From: Belnapia arida
GTDB lineage: Bacteria > Pseudomonadota > Alphaproteobacteria > Acetobacterales > Acetobacteraceae
NCBI RefSeq assembly: GCF_016773205.1
Contig: NZ_JAETWB010000015.1
Location: 49,057 to 113,056, forward strand
Length of the DNA: 64,000 bases
Direction of reading: 5' to 3'
Shown here: positions 17,512-26,161 of the stretch, one piece after another
Layout: the number at the start of each line of letters is the position of its first letter
Position numbering within the stretch: the first letter of the stretch is position 1
Position numbers and translations under genes: made by a program
The notes under the pieces: model-generated
What the model was told of the DNA's origin: nothing
Seen by the model: only the letters and a program-made list of their open reading frames with translations
Database searches by the model: none

Positions 17512-18261
17512 ATGGTTGAAACTTCCATGAACACGACAGCCACCCTCGCCCGCGGCCAGGGCGTCGCCCTTTGGCGCCAGATCGCCGGCACGATGGAGCG
17601 CGAGATCGCCAGCGGGAACCTCGCCCCCGGTGCCCGTCTGCCGACCGAGGCCGAGCTCTCCGCCCGCTTCGCAGTCAACCGCCACACCGTCCGCCGCGCC
17701 ATGGAGGAGCTGGAAGGGCGCGGCCTGGTCCGCATCGAGCAGGGCCGCGGCAGCTTCGTCGCGGAGGATGTGCTGGACTATCCCGTCGGCCGCCGCACCC
17801 GCTTCTCCGAAACCATCCGCCGGCAGAACCGCGAGCCCCAGGGCCGCATGCTCCGCATCGAGGAAGTGCCCGCCGAGGCCCATATCGCCGAGCAGCTCTG
17901 CCTTCGCCGCGGCCGCCCCGTCGTCGTCGCCGAGCGGCTGAGCCTGGTCGATGGCCGCCCCATCGCCATCGGCACCCATTGGTTCTCTGCCACCCGCTTT
18001 CCCGGCATTGCCGGCCTCCTGGCAGAGGAAGCCTCCATCACCAGGGTCCTCACCCGGCTCGGCATCCCCGATTTCCGACGCGAGGCAACCCGCATCACCG
18101 CCCGCATGCCGACGCCGGAAGAGGCCACCCTGCTCGAGCAATCCCGCACTCGCCCCGTGCTGGTGACGGAAGCCCTGAACCTCGACCCCGAGGGCCAGCC
18201 GGTCGAGGTCAGCTTCGGCTGCTATGCCTCGGGTCGCGTGCAGATCGTAGCGGAGAGCTGA
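17512..18261 (+). CDS. phnF: GntR/HutC-family phosphonate regulator PhnF
   Basis: A 249-residue transcription factor. The winged helix-turn-helix is near residues 20-90 (LPTEAELSARFAVNRHTVRRAM, read as two joined motifs LPTEAELSARF and VNRHTVRRAMEEL), followed by a UTRA ligand-binding domain. It most likely represses the divergent phnGHIJKLM operon and itself. ATG at 17512 has AAGG just upstream; ATG at 17527 is possible. The phnM paralogue starts one base after its stop. Confidence 0.92.
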   Translation: MVETSMNTTATLARGQGVALWRQIAGTMEREIASGNLAPGARLPTEAELSARFAVNRHTVRRAMEELEGRGLVRIEQGRGSFVAEDVLDYPVGRRTRFSETIRRQNREPQGRMLRIEEVPAEAHIAEQLCLRRGRPVVVAERLSLVDGRPIAIGTHWFSATRFPGIAGLLAEEASITRVLTRLGIPDFRREATRITARMPTPEEATLLEQSRTRPVLVTEALNLDPEGQPVEVSFGCYASGRVQIVAES

Positions 18262-18262
18262 G

Positions 18263-19405
18263 ATGTCCGGCTGGCACGTCACCGGTGGCGAGGTGCTGCG
18301 GGGCGGCAGCTTCGCCGCCGGCGACCTCGCCCTCGTCGGCGAGTCAATCGCCGCCGTCCCGCCCGCCGGCGCCCGCCGCCTCGACGCCACCGGCTTGCTC
18401 GTGCTGCCCGGCCTCGTCGACATCCATGGCGATGCGCATGAGCGCGCGCTGCAACCCCGTCCTGGCATCGGCTTCCCGCCCGCCCTCGCGCTGCGCGACA
18501 CCGCCGCCCAGCTCCTCGCCTGCGGCATCACCACCGCCTTCCTCGGCGTCACCCTGTCCTGGGAGCCCGGCCTTCGCTCGCTCGGCATGTGGCGTGCGCT
18601 CATGGCCGCGCTGGACGAGGTCGGGCCGCTCCCCCTCGACCTCCGCGTCCATTGCCGCTTCGAAGCCGACAATCTCGACGCCCTCGATGATGCCCTGGCG
18701 GGCATCGCCGCCGGCCGCATCCACCTGCTCGGCTTCAATGACCATACGCCGTCCATCCTGAAGAAGCTGGGCAATGCCAAGGAACTGGCGAAGTATGCCG
18801 GCCGCGCCGGCCTCTCCCCCGACGAATTCCGCGACCTGATCGAGCGCGTCGCCGCCCGCCGACCGGAGGTGCCCGCCGCCCGCGCCCGCATGGCCGCCGC
18901 GGCGGCGGCCGCCGGCATTCCCATGCTGAGCCATGACGACGCGACGCTGGAGGACCGCGCCCTTTACCGCGACCTCGGCGCCCGCCTCTGCGAATTCCCG
19001 ATGGCCGAGGCCGTCGCCGCCGATGCCCGCGCCCATGGCGAAGCGGTGGTAATGGGCGCCCCCAACGTCGTCCGCGGCGGCAGCCATCTCGGCTGGGCCA
19101 GCGCCGCTCCGCTCGCCGAGCGCGGCCTCGTCACCATCCTCGCCAGCGACTATCACTGGCCCGCGCTGCTCGAAGCCCCCTTCGCCATGGCCCGCCGCGG
19201 CAGGCTGAGCCTCGCAGAGGCCTGGACCCTCGTCTCCGCCAACCCGGCCGCGGCGGCGGGGCTGACGGATCGAGGTGCACTGCACCCCGGCATGCGCGGT
19301 GACGTCGTCATCGTCGACCCGGCAGGGCCGCGTGTGCTGGCCTGCTTCGTCGCCGGCGAGGCGGCATTCCTCGCCGGCGACGCAGTCGCCCGCCTCAGGC
19401 CGTGA
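18263..19405 (+). CDS. Second PhnM-like amidohydrolase
   Basis: A 380-residue PhnM homologue co-transcribed with phnF (TGAGATG junction). Metal ligands are seen as VDIHGDAHERAL, HCRFEADN, MLSHDDATL and LASDYHWP. The first motif has Gly-Asp-Ala in place of the Thr-Asp-Asn of the operon PhnM at 11.9 kb, so substrate preference may differ. Its last bases overlap the convergent amidase gene by 11. It could hydrolyse an alternative phosphonate-derived nucleotide; this is inference. Confidence 0.88.
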   Translation: MSGWHVTGGEVLRGGSFAAGDLALVGESIAAVPPAGARRLDATGLLVLPGLVDIHGDAHERALQPRPGIGFPPALALRDTAAQLLACGITTAFLGVTLSWEPGLRSLGMWRALMAALDEVGPLPLDLRVHCRFEADNLDALDDALAGIAAGRIHLLGFNDHTPSILKKLGNAKELAKYAGRAGLSPDEFRDLIERVAARRPEVPAARARMAAAAAAAGIPMLSHDDATLEDRALYRDLGARLCEFPMAEAVAADARAHGEAVVMGAPNVVRGGSHLGWASAAPLAERGLVTILASDYHWPALLEAPFAMARRGRLSLAEAWTLVSANPAAAAGLTDRGALHPGMRGDVVIVDPAGPRVLACFVAGEAAFLAGDAVARLRP

Positions 19406-20927
19406 GACTCTTCCAGTCGACGCCGCTCTCGAAGGCGGCAGCGGCGCGGTAGATCGTGCCCTCGTCATACATCTTGCCGACCAGCATCAGCCCGATCGGC
19501 AACCCGTCGGCCAGGCCACAGGGCACCGACATGGCCGGATGATGCGTGCAATCGAAGGGCGCCGTATTGGGCAGCACCTCGAAGGCACGCTGGATGATCT
19601 CGCTGGTCGGCGCATCGGCAGCCGGCAGCGGCGTCGCCGCCATCGGCAGGGTCGGCATTGCCAACAGGTCGTATTGCGACAGCACGGAGTCGTAGGCCGC
19701 CCGCAGCCGCCGCACTAGGTTCTGCGCCTTGGCGTAGTAATGCCCCCGGTGCCGCGTCACCATGTAATGCCCGAGCAGCATGGTGTTCTTCAGCGAGTCG
19801 GACAGCTCATCCGCCCGCCCGCGCCAGTTGCTGTGCGCATCGAGCAGCGAGTTGACGTATAGACCCTGCCAGTTGAAGCCGAAGCCGTTGCCATGCATCA
19901 TCTGCACGGTCGCCCCCTCGGCCGCGACCGGCAGCCAGATCGCCGCGCCCAGCCGATGCATCGGCAGCGAGACCTTCTCCACCGTCGCGCCGAGCCCGCG
20001 CAGCCGCTCCGCCGCCTCCTGCACCAGCGCGTCGATCTTCTCCTGCGACTGCGGATGGCCGAAGCCCTCCTCGATCAGCGCGATTCTCATCCCCGCGATG
20101 CCGCCCCGCATCAGGTCGCGATAGGCCGGCACCGGCGCCGTGCTGTACTGCCGCGGATCGAGCCCATCCGGCCCCGCCAGCACCTCCAGCAGCAGCGCAT
20201 TGTCCTCGACCGTCGCCGTCATCGGCCCGGTATGGTCGATGGTCAGCTCGATCGGCATGATGCCGGTGTAGGGCACCAGCCCATGCGTCGGCTTCATGCC
20301 GTAGATGCCACAGAACGAGGCCGGCATGCGGATCGACCCGCCCTGGTCGCCACCGAGCGCCATCGGCACCTCGCCCGCCGCGACGACGGCCGCGCTGCCC
20401 GAGGAGGAGCCGCCTGCCGAGTACCCCATGCGATGCGGGTTGTGCACCGGCGCGGGCGCACTGGTATGGCTGCCGCCGGAGAAGCAGAAATATTCGCAGA
20501 CCGTCTTGCCAGCGATGGTGCCGCCTGCCTCGAGAATGCGCGTGACGACCGTCGCATCCACATCCGGCACATAGCCCTCGAGCGTCGAGGCGCCGTTCAT
20601 CATCGGCACGCCGGCGAGGCAGATATTGTCCTTCAGCGCGATGGTCTTGCCCTTGAGCTTGCCCGAGGACGCGCCCTGCACGGTGCTCTTCACATACCAG
20701 GCACCATGGGGATTTTCCTCGGCGCCCGGCCGCCGGCCCGGCGTCCGCGGGAAGGTGACCTCCGGAATCTCGTCCAGCATCTGGTCGACGAGGTTGTAGG
20801 CGGCGAAGCTGCCCGTCAGCGCCGCGCGGTGCTGCGCGAGATCGTCATCCGAGAGACTCAGGCCCAGTTCGCCCGCGACCTTGCGCCATTCCTCGATGCC
20901 CGGCAGCTTCAAAGTTCCCAGCGGCAT
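19395..20927 (-). CDS. Amidase-signature hydrolase
   Basis: A 510-residue enzyme that splits amides to acid and ammonia. The Ser-cisSer-Lys triad can be placed: Lys99 in TIALKDN, Ser174 in the GGSSSGS loop, and the nucleophile Ser198 in DQGGSIRMP, with the usual 24-residue Ser-Ser spacing. It precedes or follows no regulator but lies 23 bases from the ABC transporter operon on the same strand, as its last gene. That context suggests the transporter brings in its amide substrate. Confidence 0.92.
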   Translation of the reverse strand: MPLGTLKLPGIEEWRKVAGELGLSLSDDDLAQHRAALTGSFAAYNLVDQMLDEIPEVTFPRTPGRRPGAEENPHGAWYVKSTVQGASSGKLKGKTIALKDNICLAGVPMMNGASTLEGYVPDVDATVVTRILEAGGTIAGKTVCEYFCFSGGSHTSAPAPVHNPHRMGYSAGGSSSGSAAVVAAGEVPMALGGDQGGSIRMPASFCGIYGMKPTHGLVPYTGIMPIELTIDHTGPMTATVEDNALLLEVLAGPDGLDPRQYSTAPVPAYRDLMRGGIAGMRIALIEEGFGHPQSQEKIDALVQEAAERLRGLGATVEKVSLPMHRLGAAIWLPVAAEGATVQMMHGNGFGFNWQGLYVNSLLDAHSNWRGRADELSDSLKNTMLLGHYMVTRHRGHYYAKAQNLVRRLRAAYDSVLSQYDLLAMPTLPMAATPLPAADAPTSEIIQRAFEVLPNTAPFDCTHHPAMSVPCGLADGLPIGLMLVGKMYDEGTIYRAAAAFESGVDWKSLTA

Positions 20928-20950
20928 GGCCGTCCTCCTTCGTTCTTGGG

Positions 20951-21652
20951 TCAGGCGCTCGTGCCCACGAATTCCTGCACCAGGGCAGGATCGCCGAGCG
21001 CAGTCGGCGGGATCTCCCGCGTGATGCGGCCGCGCTGGATCAGTAGGATGCGGTCCGCCAGGGCCTGGATGAAGTCGAGATTCTGCTCGACCAGCAGCAC
21101 GGACAGCCCGCGCCGCCGCAGCGCATGGATGCGCTCGATAATGGCCGCGTTGATCGAGGGCTGGATTCCCTCCGTCGGTTCGTCGAGCAGCAGCAGCCGC
21201 GGCCGCCCGCAGAGCGCCCGCGCCAGCGCCAGCAATTGCTGCTCGCCACCCGAGAGCGCCCCGCCCAGCCGGTCGAGCAGCCGCCGCAATTCGGGGAATT
21301 CCTCCAGCACCTCTTCGACCACTTGGCCATCCCGCCCGCCCTTGGCCGCGACGGCGAAGCGCAGGTTGTCGAGCACCGACAGCGCCGGGAAGATCTGCCG
21401 TCCCTGCGGCACATAGCCGAGGCCGCGCCGAGCCCGCTCATGTGGCGGCAGCCGCTGAATCTCCTGCCCATCGAGCAGGATGCGCCCGCCCTTGCAGGGC
21501 AGCAGCCCCGTGATGGCGCGCAGCAGCGTCGTCTTCCCCATGCCGTTATGCCCGAGGATGCCGACGCAGCTCCCCGGCTCGACGGCAAGCGACGCTCCAT
21601 GCAGCACGCCGATGCGCCCATAGCCGGCGACCAGGCCCTCGACCTGCATCAT
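20951..21652 (-). CDS. ABC transporter ATPase, UrtE/LivF type
   Basis: A 233-residue branched-chain/urea/amide-type ATPase. Walker A GHNGMGKTT, signature LSGGEQQ and Walker B LLLDEPTEG are intact. The short family form with QRGRITREIP near the end matches UrtE and LivF. It overlaps the partner ATPase by four bases. Confidence 0.92.
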   Translation of the reverse strand: MMQVEGLVAGYGRIGVLHGASLAVEPGSCVGILGHNGMGKTTLLRAITGLLPCKGGRILLDGQEIQRLPPHERARRGLGYVPQGRQIFPALSVLDNLRFAVAAKGGRDGQVVEEVLEEFPELRRLLDRLGGALSGGEQQLLALARALCGRPRLLLLDEPTEGIQPSINAAIIERIHALRRRGLSVLLVEQNLDFIQALADRILLIQRGRITREIPPTALGDPALVQEFVGTSA

Positions 21653-22386
21653 GCCGGCACCACGACCTGCGGCGCCGGCGGGCGGCCGAGATAGACGTCA
21701 TGCACGCGCGGGTCGGACAGCACCTTGGCGGCGCAATCCTCGACGAGAACCCGCCCTTGATGGAACACGGTGATACCACCGGCGATCGCCCGGATGAACT
21801 GCATGTCGTGCTCGACGACGACGACGGCATGGTCGCGGCTCATTTCGCGGATCAGCGCCGCCGTGCCTGCCGTCTCCTCGGCGCTCATCCCCGCCGTCGG
21901 CTCGTCCAGGATGATGAGGTCCGGCTCCGGCGCCACCACCGTCGCCAGCTCCACGAGCTGCCGCTGCCCATGCGCCAGCAACCCGACCTGTGCCCCCGCC
22001 AGCGCACCGATGCCGAGCCGTTCCAGCGCCACCATCCCCCGCCGCCGCGCCTCCCGCTCCCCATGCTTCCGCCGCACCGCCAGCGTCACGCCCTCGATGG
22101 CGCTGAGGCCATCGAAGAGCGAGGGCACCTGCGTCTTGATGCCGATGCCCAAGCGCGCGATCGCGTGCGGCTCGAGCCCGGTGGTGTCCTTCCCCCGCCA
22201 CAGGATGCGCCCGGCGCTCGGCCGGTACTGTCCCGTGAGGCAACGGAAGAACGTGCTCTTGCCGGCCCCGTTCGGCCCGATCAGGCAGCGCAGTTCCCGC
22301 TCCTCGACGATGAGGCTGACATTGTCGACCGCGACGACGCCGCCGAAGCGCATCGTCAGCCCCTCCGTTGCCAGCAGCGCGGTCAT
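21649..22386 (-). CDS. ABC transporter ATPase, UrtD/LivG type
   Basis: A 245-residue partner ATPase. Walker A GPNGAGKST, the variant signature LLAHGQRQ typical of UrtD, and Walker B IILDEPTAG are present. I use ATG at 22386, overlapping the permease stop, and not the long upstream frame that reads through the permease gene. It powers the two permeases encoded just upstream. Confidence 0.92.
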   Translation of the reverse strand: MTALLATEGLTMRFGGVVAVDNVSLIVEERELRCLIGPNGAGKSTFFRCLTGQYRPSAGRILWRGKDTTGLEPHAIARLGIGIKTQVPSLFDGLSAIEGVTLAVRRKHGEREARRRGMVALERLGIGALAGAQVGLLAHGQRQLVELATVVAPEPDLIILDEPTAGMSAEETAGTAALIREMSRDHAVVVVEHDMQFIRAIAGGITVFHQGRVLVEDCAAKVLSDPRVHDVYLGRPPAPQVVVPA

Positions 22387-23384
22387 GGTGCCCGCTTCCG
22401 CAGCAGCGTGGTCAGGGTCGGCTGCAACCCGCGCGGGATCGCAAGCACCGCCACCACCAGCACCAGTCCGAGGATGAGGCTCGGATTGACCCCCGGCAGC
22501 GTCCCCGCCCAGGCCGTCAGTGCCTGCAACAACATCGCGCCGACGATCGGCCCGAGCAGCGTGCCCACGCCACCCACCATCACCCAGATGATCACCTGCC
22601 CGGAATAGGCGAGCGAGAACATGGTCGGGCTGACGAAGACACAGTTGGCAAAAAGCATCCCGGCGAGGCCCGCCATCAACCCACCGACGGCAAAGATCGC
22701 CAGCTTGTAGAGCCGCACATCGTAGCCGAGCAGCGCCGCCCGCAACTCGTTCTCGCGGATGGCGACAACGACCCGGCCAAAATGGCTGCGCAGGATCAGC
22801 TTGCAGATCGCATAGCAACCGGCGAGGCAGCCGATGGCGACGGCAAAAACCTGCTCCGGCGCCAGCACCGTGCCCGGATCGCCTGGCACATTCAGCGGCG
22901 GCGTCGCCGGAATCCCGTTGAACCCGCCGAGCGGCGCCGCGCCGATCCGCCACTCGTCGCCCGCGGTCGAGTTGATGAAGTTGAAAAGAATCAGCGTCAC
23001 CGTCAGGGTGATGACGCCCATATAGACATCGCTGACCTTGCCGTAGAACATCACATAGCCGAGCGCCGCCGCCGCCAGCATCGGCACGCCGAGCGCGACC
23101 GGGACCGCATAGGTCGTGTCCGGAAGGTTCAGCGCCGCGACGGCATAGGCATAGCCGCCAAGGCCGAAGAAGGCCGCCTGCCCGAAGCAGAGGATGCCGC
23201 CGAAGCCCCAGACCAGCGCGAGGCTAAGCGCCAACAGCGCCATCGCGATATAGACCGTCGCATTGATGACAGCGAATAGCTCCAGCACCTGCGGCAGCCA
23301 CCAAGCAGCAAAGCCCGCCGCCAGCAGCGCCAGCACAGCCTGCAGGAGGGCGCGGCGATTTTCCGTCCCTGGGGCTTCCATCAC
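22383..23384 (-). CDS. ABC transporter permease, UrtC/LivM type
   Basis: A 333-residue inner-membrane permease with about ten hydrophobic helices. The LivM-family signatures GFGGILCFGQAAFFGLGGYAY (read in two halves) and the coupling segment AIRENELRAALLGYDV are present. It overlaps both neighbours by four bases. Confidence 0.92.
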   Translation of the reverse strand: MMEAPGTENRRALLQAVLALLAAGFAAWWLPQVLELFAVINATVYIAMALLALSLALVWGFGGILCFGQAAFFGLGGYAYAVAALNLPDTTYAVPVALGVPMLAAAALGYVMFYGKVSDVYMGVITLTVTLILFNFINSTAGDEWRIGAAPLGGFNGIPATPPLNVPGDPGTVLAPEQVFAVAIGCLAGCYAICKLILRSHFGRVVVAIRENELRAALLGYDVRLYKLAIFAVGGLMAGLAGMLFANCVFVSPTMFSLAYSGQVIIWVMVGGVGTLLGPIVGAMLLQALTAWAGTLPGVNPSLILGLVLVVAVLAIPRGLQPTLTTLLRKRAP

Positions 23385-24247
23385 AGCGACCGCCGGAAGA
23401 AGCGCCCGGTGATGCCCTGCGGCAGCAGCCGCAGCAGTACGATGGCGACGACCAGCATCAGCACCTCGCCCAGCACCGGCGTCGTGGCGAAGGTGCCAAG
23501 CGTGTTGACGCTGCCGAGCAGCCCCGCTGCCGAGCTCGTCCCCGCCAGCATCGCCGCGCCCCCGGTGATGACGGTAATGAAACTGCGCGCGATATATGCT
23601 GTGCCCATGGTCGGCACCACGCCCGACATCGGCGCGATCAAGGCCCCCGCCAGCCCCGACACCGCTGCGCCGGCAGCGAATGAGAGCGCGTAGACCCGCT
23701 CCGTCGGCACCCCGAGCGCTGCCGCCATGCCGGCATTCTGCATCGTCCCGCGTGCGATCAGCCCCGCCTGCGTGAAGCGCAGCACCGCCCAGACCGCGGC
23801 CAGCAGCACCGCCGTCGCTGCGATGAGGAACAACCCATAGCCCGAAGTGCTGTAGGCGCCGATCTGCACGCTGCCGAGCGGTGCCGAGAACCCCGCCACC
23901 GTATTACCGAAGACCATGGTGACGGCGCCCACCAGCCCAAGCGACAACCCCCAGGTCGCCAGCATCGTATCCACCATGCGCCCGTAAAGCCGCCGGATCA
24001 CCAGCCGCTCCACCAGCACGCCGAGCAGCCCGACGCAGAGCGGCGCCACCACCAGCATCGCCACCCAGAGATTGACCCCTGCCTGCACGGCAAGGACGGC
24101 GCTGTAGGCGCCGAGCATCAGGAATTCGCCATGCGCCAGGTTGATCACCCGCATCATGCCGAAGACGATGGCGAGGCCGAGGCTGATGAGGAGCAGCGTG
24201 GCGATGCCGCTCAGCGCCTGGATCCCGGTGGCGAGGGCGAGGTCCAT
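23381..24247 (-). CDS. ABC transporter permease, UrtB/LivH type
   Basis: A 288-residue permease. It begins with the LivH-type segment LISLGLAIVFGMMRVINLAHGEF read across the first helix and loop, and has the coupling helix GTMQNAGMAAALGVPTERVY. ATG at 24247 is chosen; it lies just after the substrate-binding protein's stop at 24250. The longer frame upstream would run into that gene. Confidence 0.92.
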   Translation of the reverse strand: MDLALATGIQALSGIATLLLISLGLAIVFGMMRVINLAHGEFLMLGAYSAVLAVQAGVNLWVAMLVVAPLCVGLLGVLVERLVIRRLYGRMVDTMLATWGLSLGLVGAVTMVFGNTVAGFSAPLGSVQIGAYSTSGYGLFLIAATAVLLAAVWAVLRFTQAGLIARGTMQNAGMAAALGVPTERVYALSFAAGAAVSGLAGALIAPMSGVVPTMGTAYIARSFITVITGGAAMLAGTSSAAGLLGSVNTLGTFATTPVLGEVLMLVVAIVLLRLLPQGITGRFFRRSL

Positions 24248-24249
24248 CG

Positions 24250-25476
24250 CTAGATCCTGACGTCCACTACCACCTGCCTGTTGGCGTTCGGCTCCTTCTG
24301 CAGATCGCAAACCGATTGCGTATCGGAAGGCGGCGAGTTGGGGAAATGCTGCAGCACGTTGAATCCGCGGTTCTTCACCTCCGCCACGTAGACGTCGAGC
24401 GTCACATGGTTGGTCTTTGAATCGAGCGTCGTCCTTCCCGGTGGCCCGTCGACGCTGATGCCCGAGCCCAGTGCCTCGATCACCTTCGTCCGGTCGATGC
24501 TGCCCGCCTTCCGCACGCCCTCCGCCCAGAGCTGCATGCCGACATAGCTCCGCATGGCGAGTTCGCCGCCCAGATAAGGCGTATTGGCGCCGAGCTTCGC
24601 CCTCAACCTATCGAGGAAGGCCCGGTTCACCGGGCTGTCGACCTCCTGGAAATAGGAAAAGGCGCAAACGATGCCGTCGCCTTCCTCGGGCGACAGCAGC
24701 AGGCTCTCGTTCCCTCCGCCGAAGGTGGTGGAGGCCATGGGAATGCGGCTTTTCATACCCGCCGCCGCCCACTGCCGGTAGAAGGAGACATGGGCGCCGC
24801 CGACGAGCGCGGAAACCACCACGTCCGGCTTCGCCGCCTGGATCTTCTGGATTGCCGGGCCGAAATTGGTGACGTCGAGCGGAAAGAAGTCGACCGCCAC
24901 CGCATCCCCGCCTCCCTCGCGGAAGAATTTGGTCACCCACTTGCTGGTGATCTGGCCGTAATTGTAGTCGGCCGCGACGATGTAGACCTTCTTGCCCCAT
25001 TTCTGCATGATGTGGGGTACCAACCGCTGCACGTTCTGCGCCGGTGTGGAGCCTGTGCAAAAGCAGTTGCGGTCGCAAACCCCGCCCTCATACTGCGTGT
25101 TGTAGAAGTAGAGCGTGTTGTAGCGCTTCAGCACCGGACGAATCGCCTCGCGCGAGGCGGAGGTGATGCCGCCATGCACCGCCGCCGCCTTGTCGCGCGT
25201 CGCCGCCTGAGTGGCGAATTGCGTGTAGAGCTGGATGTTCGACTGCGGATCGTAGTTAATCACCTGCACCGGCCGCCCGAGCAGGCCACCCGCCGCATTG
25301 ATCTCCTCCGCCGCGAAGTCGACGCAGGCGATCATCGGCTTGCCGTAGATGTCGAGCCCGCCCGAGGCGTCATGGATGCTGACCACCTTGATGGGGTCGG
25401 CGCCGAGCGCGGCATGGCGGAAGACGAGCGGCGCGGCGAGTCCGCCGGCGGCTGCGATCAATGTCCTGCGCTGCAT
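24250..25476 (-). CDS. Amide/urea-type ABC substrate-binding protein (FmdD-like)
   Basis: A 408-residue periplasmic binding protein. The N-terminus has two Arg and a short hydrophobic stretch ending ALGAD, fitting a Tat- or Sec-type signal. DPIKVVSIHDASGGLDIYGKP and the VNYDPQSN-like segment (INYDPQSNIQLYTQFA) place it with FmdD/AmiC/UrtA proteins that bind short amides or urea. Four cysteines (GVCDRNCFC, VCDL) may form disulfides. It leads the operon ending in the amidase. Confidence 0.9.
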   Translation of the reverse strand: MQRRTLIAAAGGLAAPLVFRHAALGADPIKVVSIHDASGGLDIYGKPMIACVDFAAEEINAAGGLLGRPVQVINYDPQSNIQLYTQFATQAATRDKAAAVHGGITSASREAIRPVLKRYNTLYFYNTQYEGGVCDRNCFCTGSTPAQNVQRLVPHIMQKWGKKVYIVAADYNYGQITSKWVTKFFREGGGDAVAVDFFPLDVTNFGPAIQKIQAAKPDVVVSALVGGAHVSFYRQWAAAGMKSRIPMASTTFGGGNESLLLSPEEGDGIVCAFSYFQEVDSPVNRAFLDRLRAKLGANTPYLGGELAMRSYVGMQLWAEGVRKAGSIDRTKVIEALGSGISVDGPPGRTTLDSKTNHVTLDVYVAEVKNRGFNVLQHFPNSPPSDTQSVCDLQKEPNANRQVVVDVRI

Positions 25477-25501
25477 GCTTCTGGTTCTCCTCGATCCCGC
25501 G

Positions 25502-26054
25502 TCAAAGGTAATGCTTGGCGAGCAACATGTGCACGCCTTCGTTGCAGACCGGCAGATAGAACGTGGTGCCCGCCTTCAGCCCCTTGTTGTCCATGTTGCC
25601 GCCGAAGGCGCCCGGGACATCGGTGGAGCAGCAGCCCCATTCCGGCGGCGCCACGTCGATGACCCCGAGGAAGGGATCGAGCGGCAGTTCCAGCCCCCCG
25701 GGCAGGCAGCAGGTGCCGCGCGGTCGATGCGCGGGTGGATGGCCTCGTGCGCGGTGAACTCCTCTGGCAGGCCGAGAGGATGTCGACCTGCAACACGTCG
25801 CCGCGCTCGGCACCGGGGACGAAGATGGGGCGGTTGACCAAATGCGTGTCCGGCCCCTGCCGCACCGCCTCAACCGCGGCATCATAGGCTTGGGGCACCA
25901 GCGCCGCATCGGGCGGGAAGGCGGCCAGGCCGTCGGCCGGCATGGCGGCAATCGTCACCTCATCGCCGGAGTCGACGGTCAGCAACAGCGGCGCATCGAG
26001 CGCACCCCAGGTGAGCGCATCCGGCGTCGCGGGAACCTCGTGTCGAGCAGGCAT
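25502..26054 (-). pseudogene. Acetamidase/formamidase remnant (fmdA-like), frameshifted and truncated
   Basis: The first 95 residues from ATG 26054 read as a normal FmdA N-terminus (HEVPATPDALTWGALDAP, then ERGDVLQVDIL). Homology then jumps to another frame for LPEEFTAHEAIHPRIDRA and to a third frame for LPGGLELPLDPFLGV through AFGGNMDNKGLKAGTTFYLP. Around 20 residues normally present before LPEEF are missing, and the frame stops at LLAKHYL where a functional enzyme continues for over 100 residues. The gene therefore has two frameshifts, an internal deletion and a lost C-terminus. It sits just upstream of the amide transporter operon, which it presumably once fed. Confidence 0.85.
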
Positions 26055-26161
26055 GGCGCGAACCTCGTGCTGCCCGCGCCTTGCGGCGTCAGGCGGACGG
26101 TGTCAGCCGGTGCGTCGTATCTCCCGCGGGGATGATGGACAAGCGCGGCGCCCGGCGCAAG

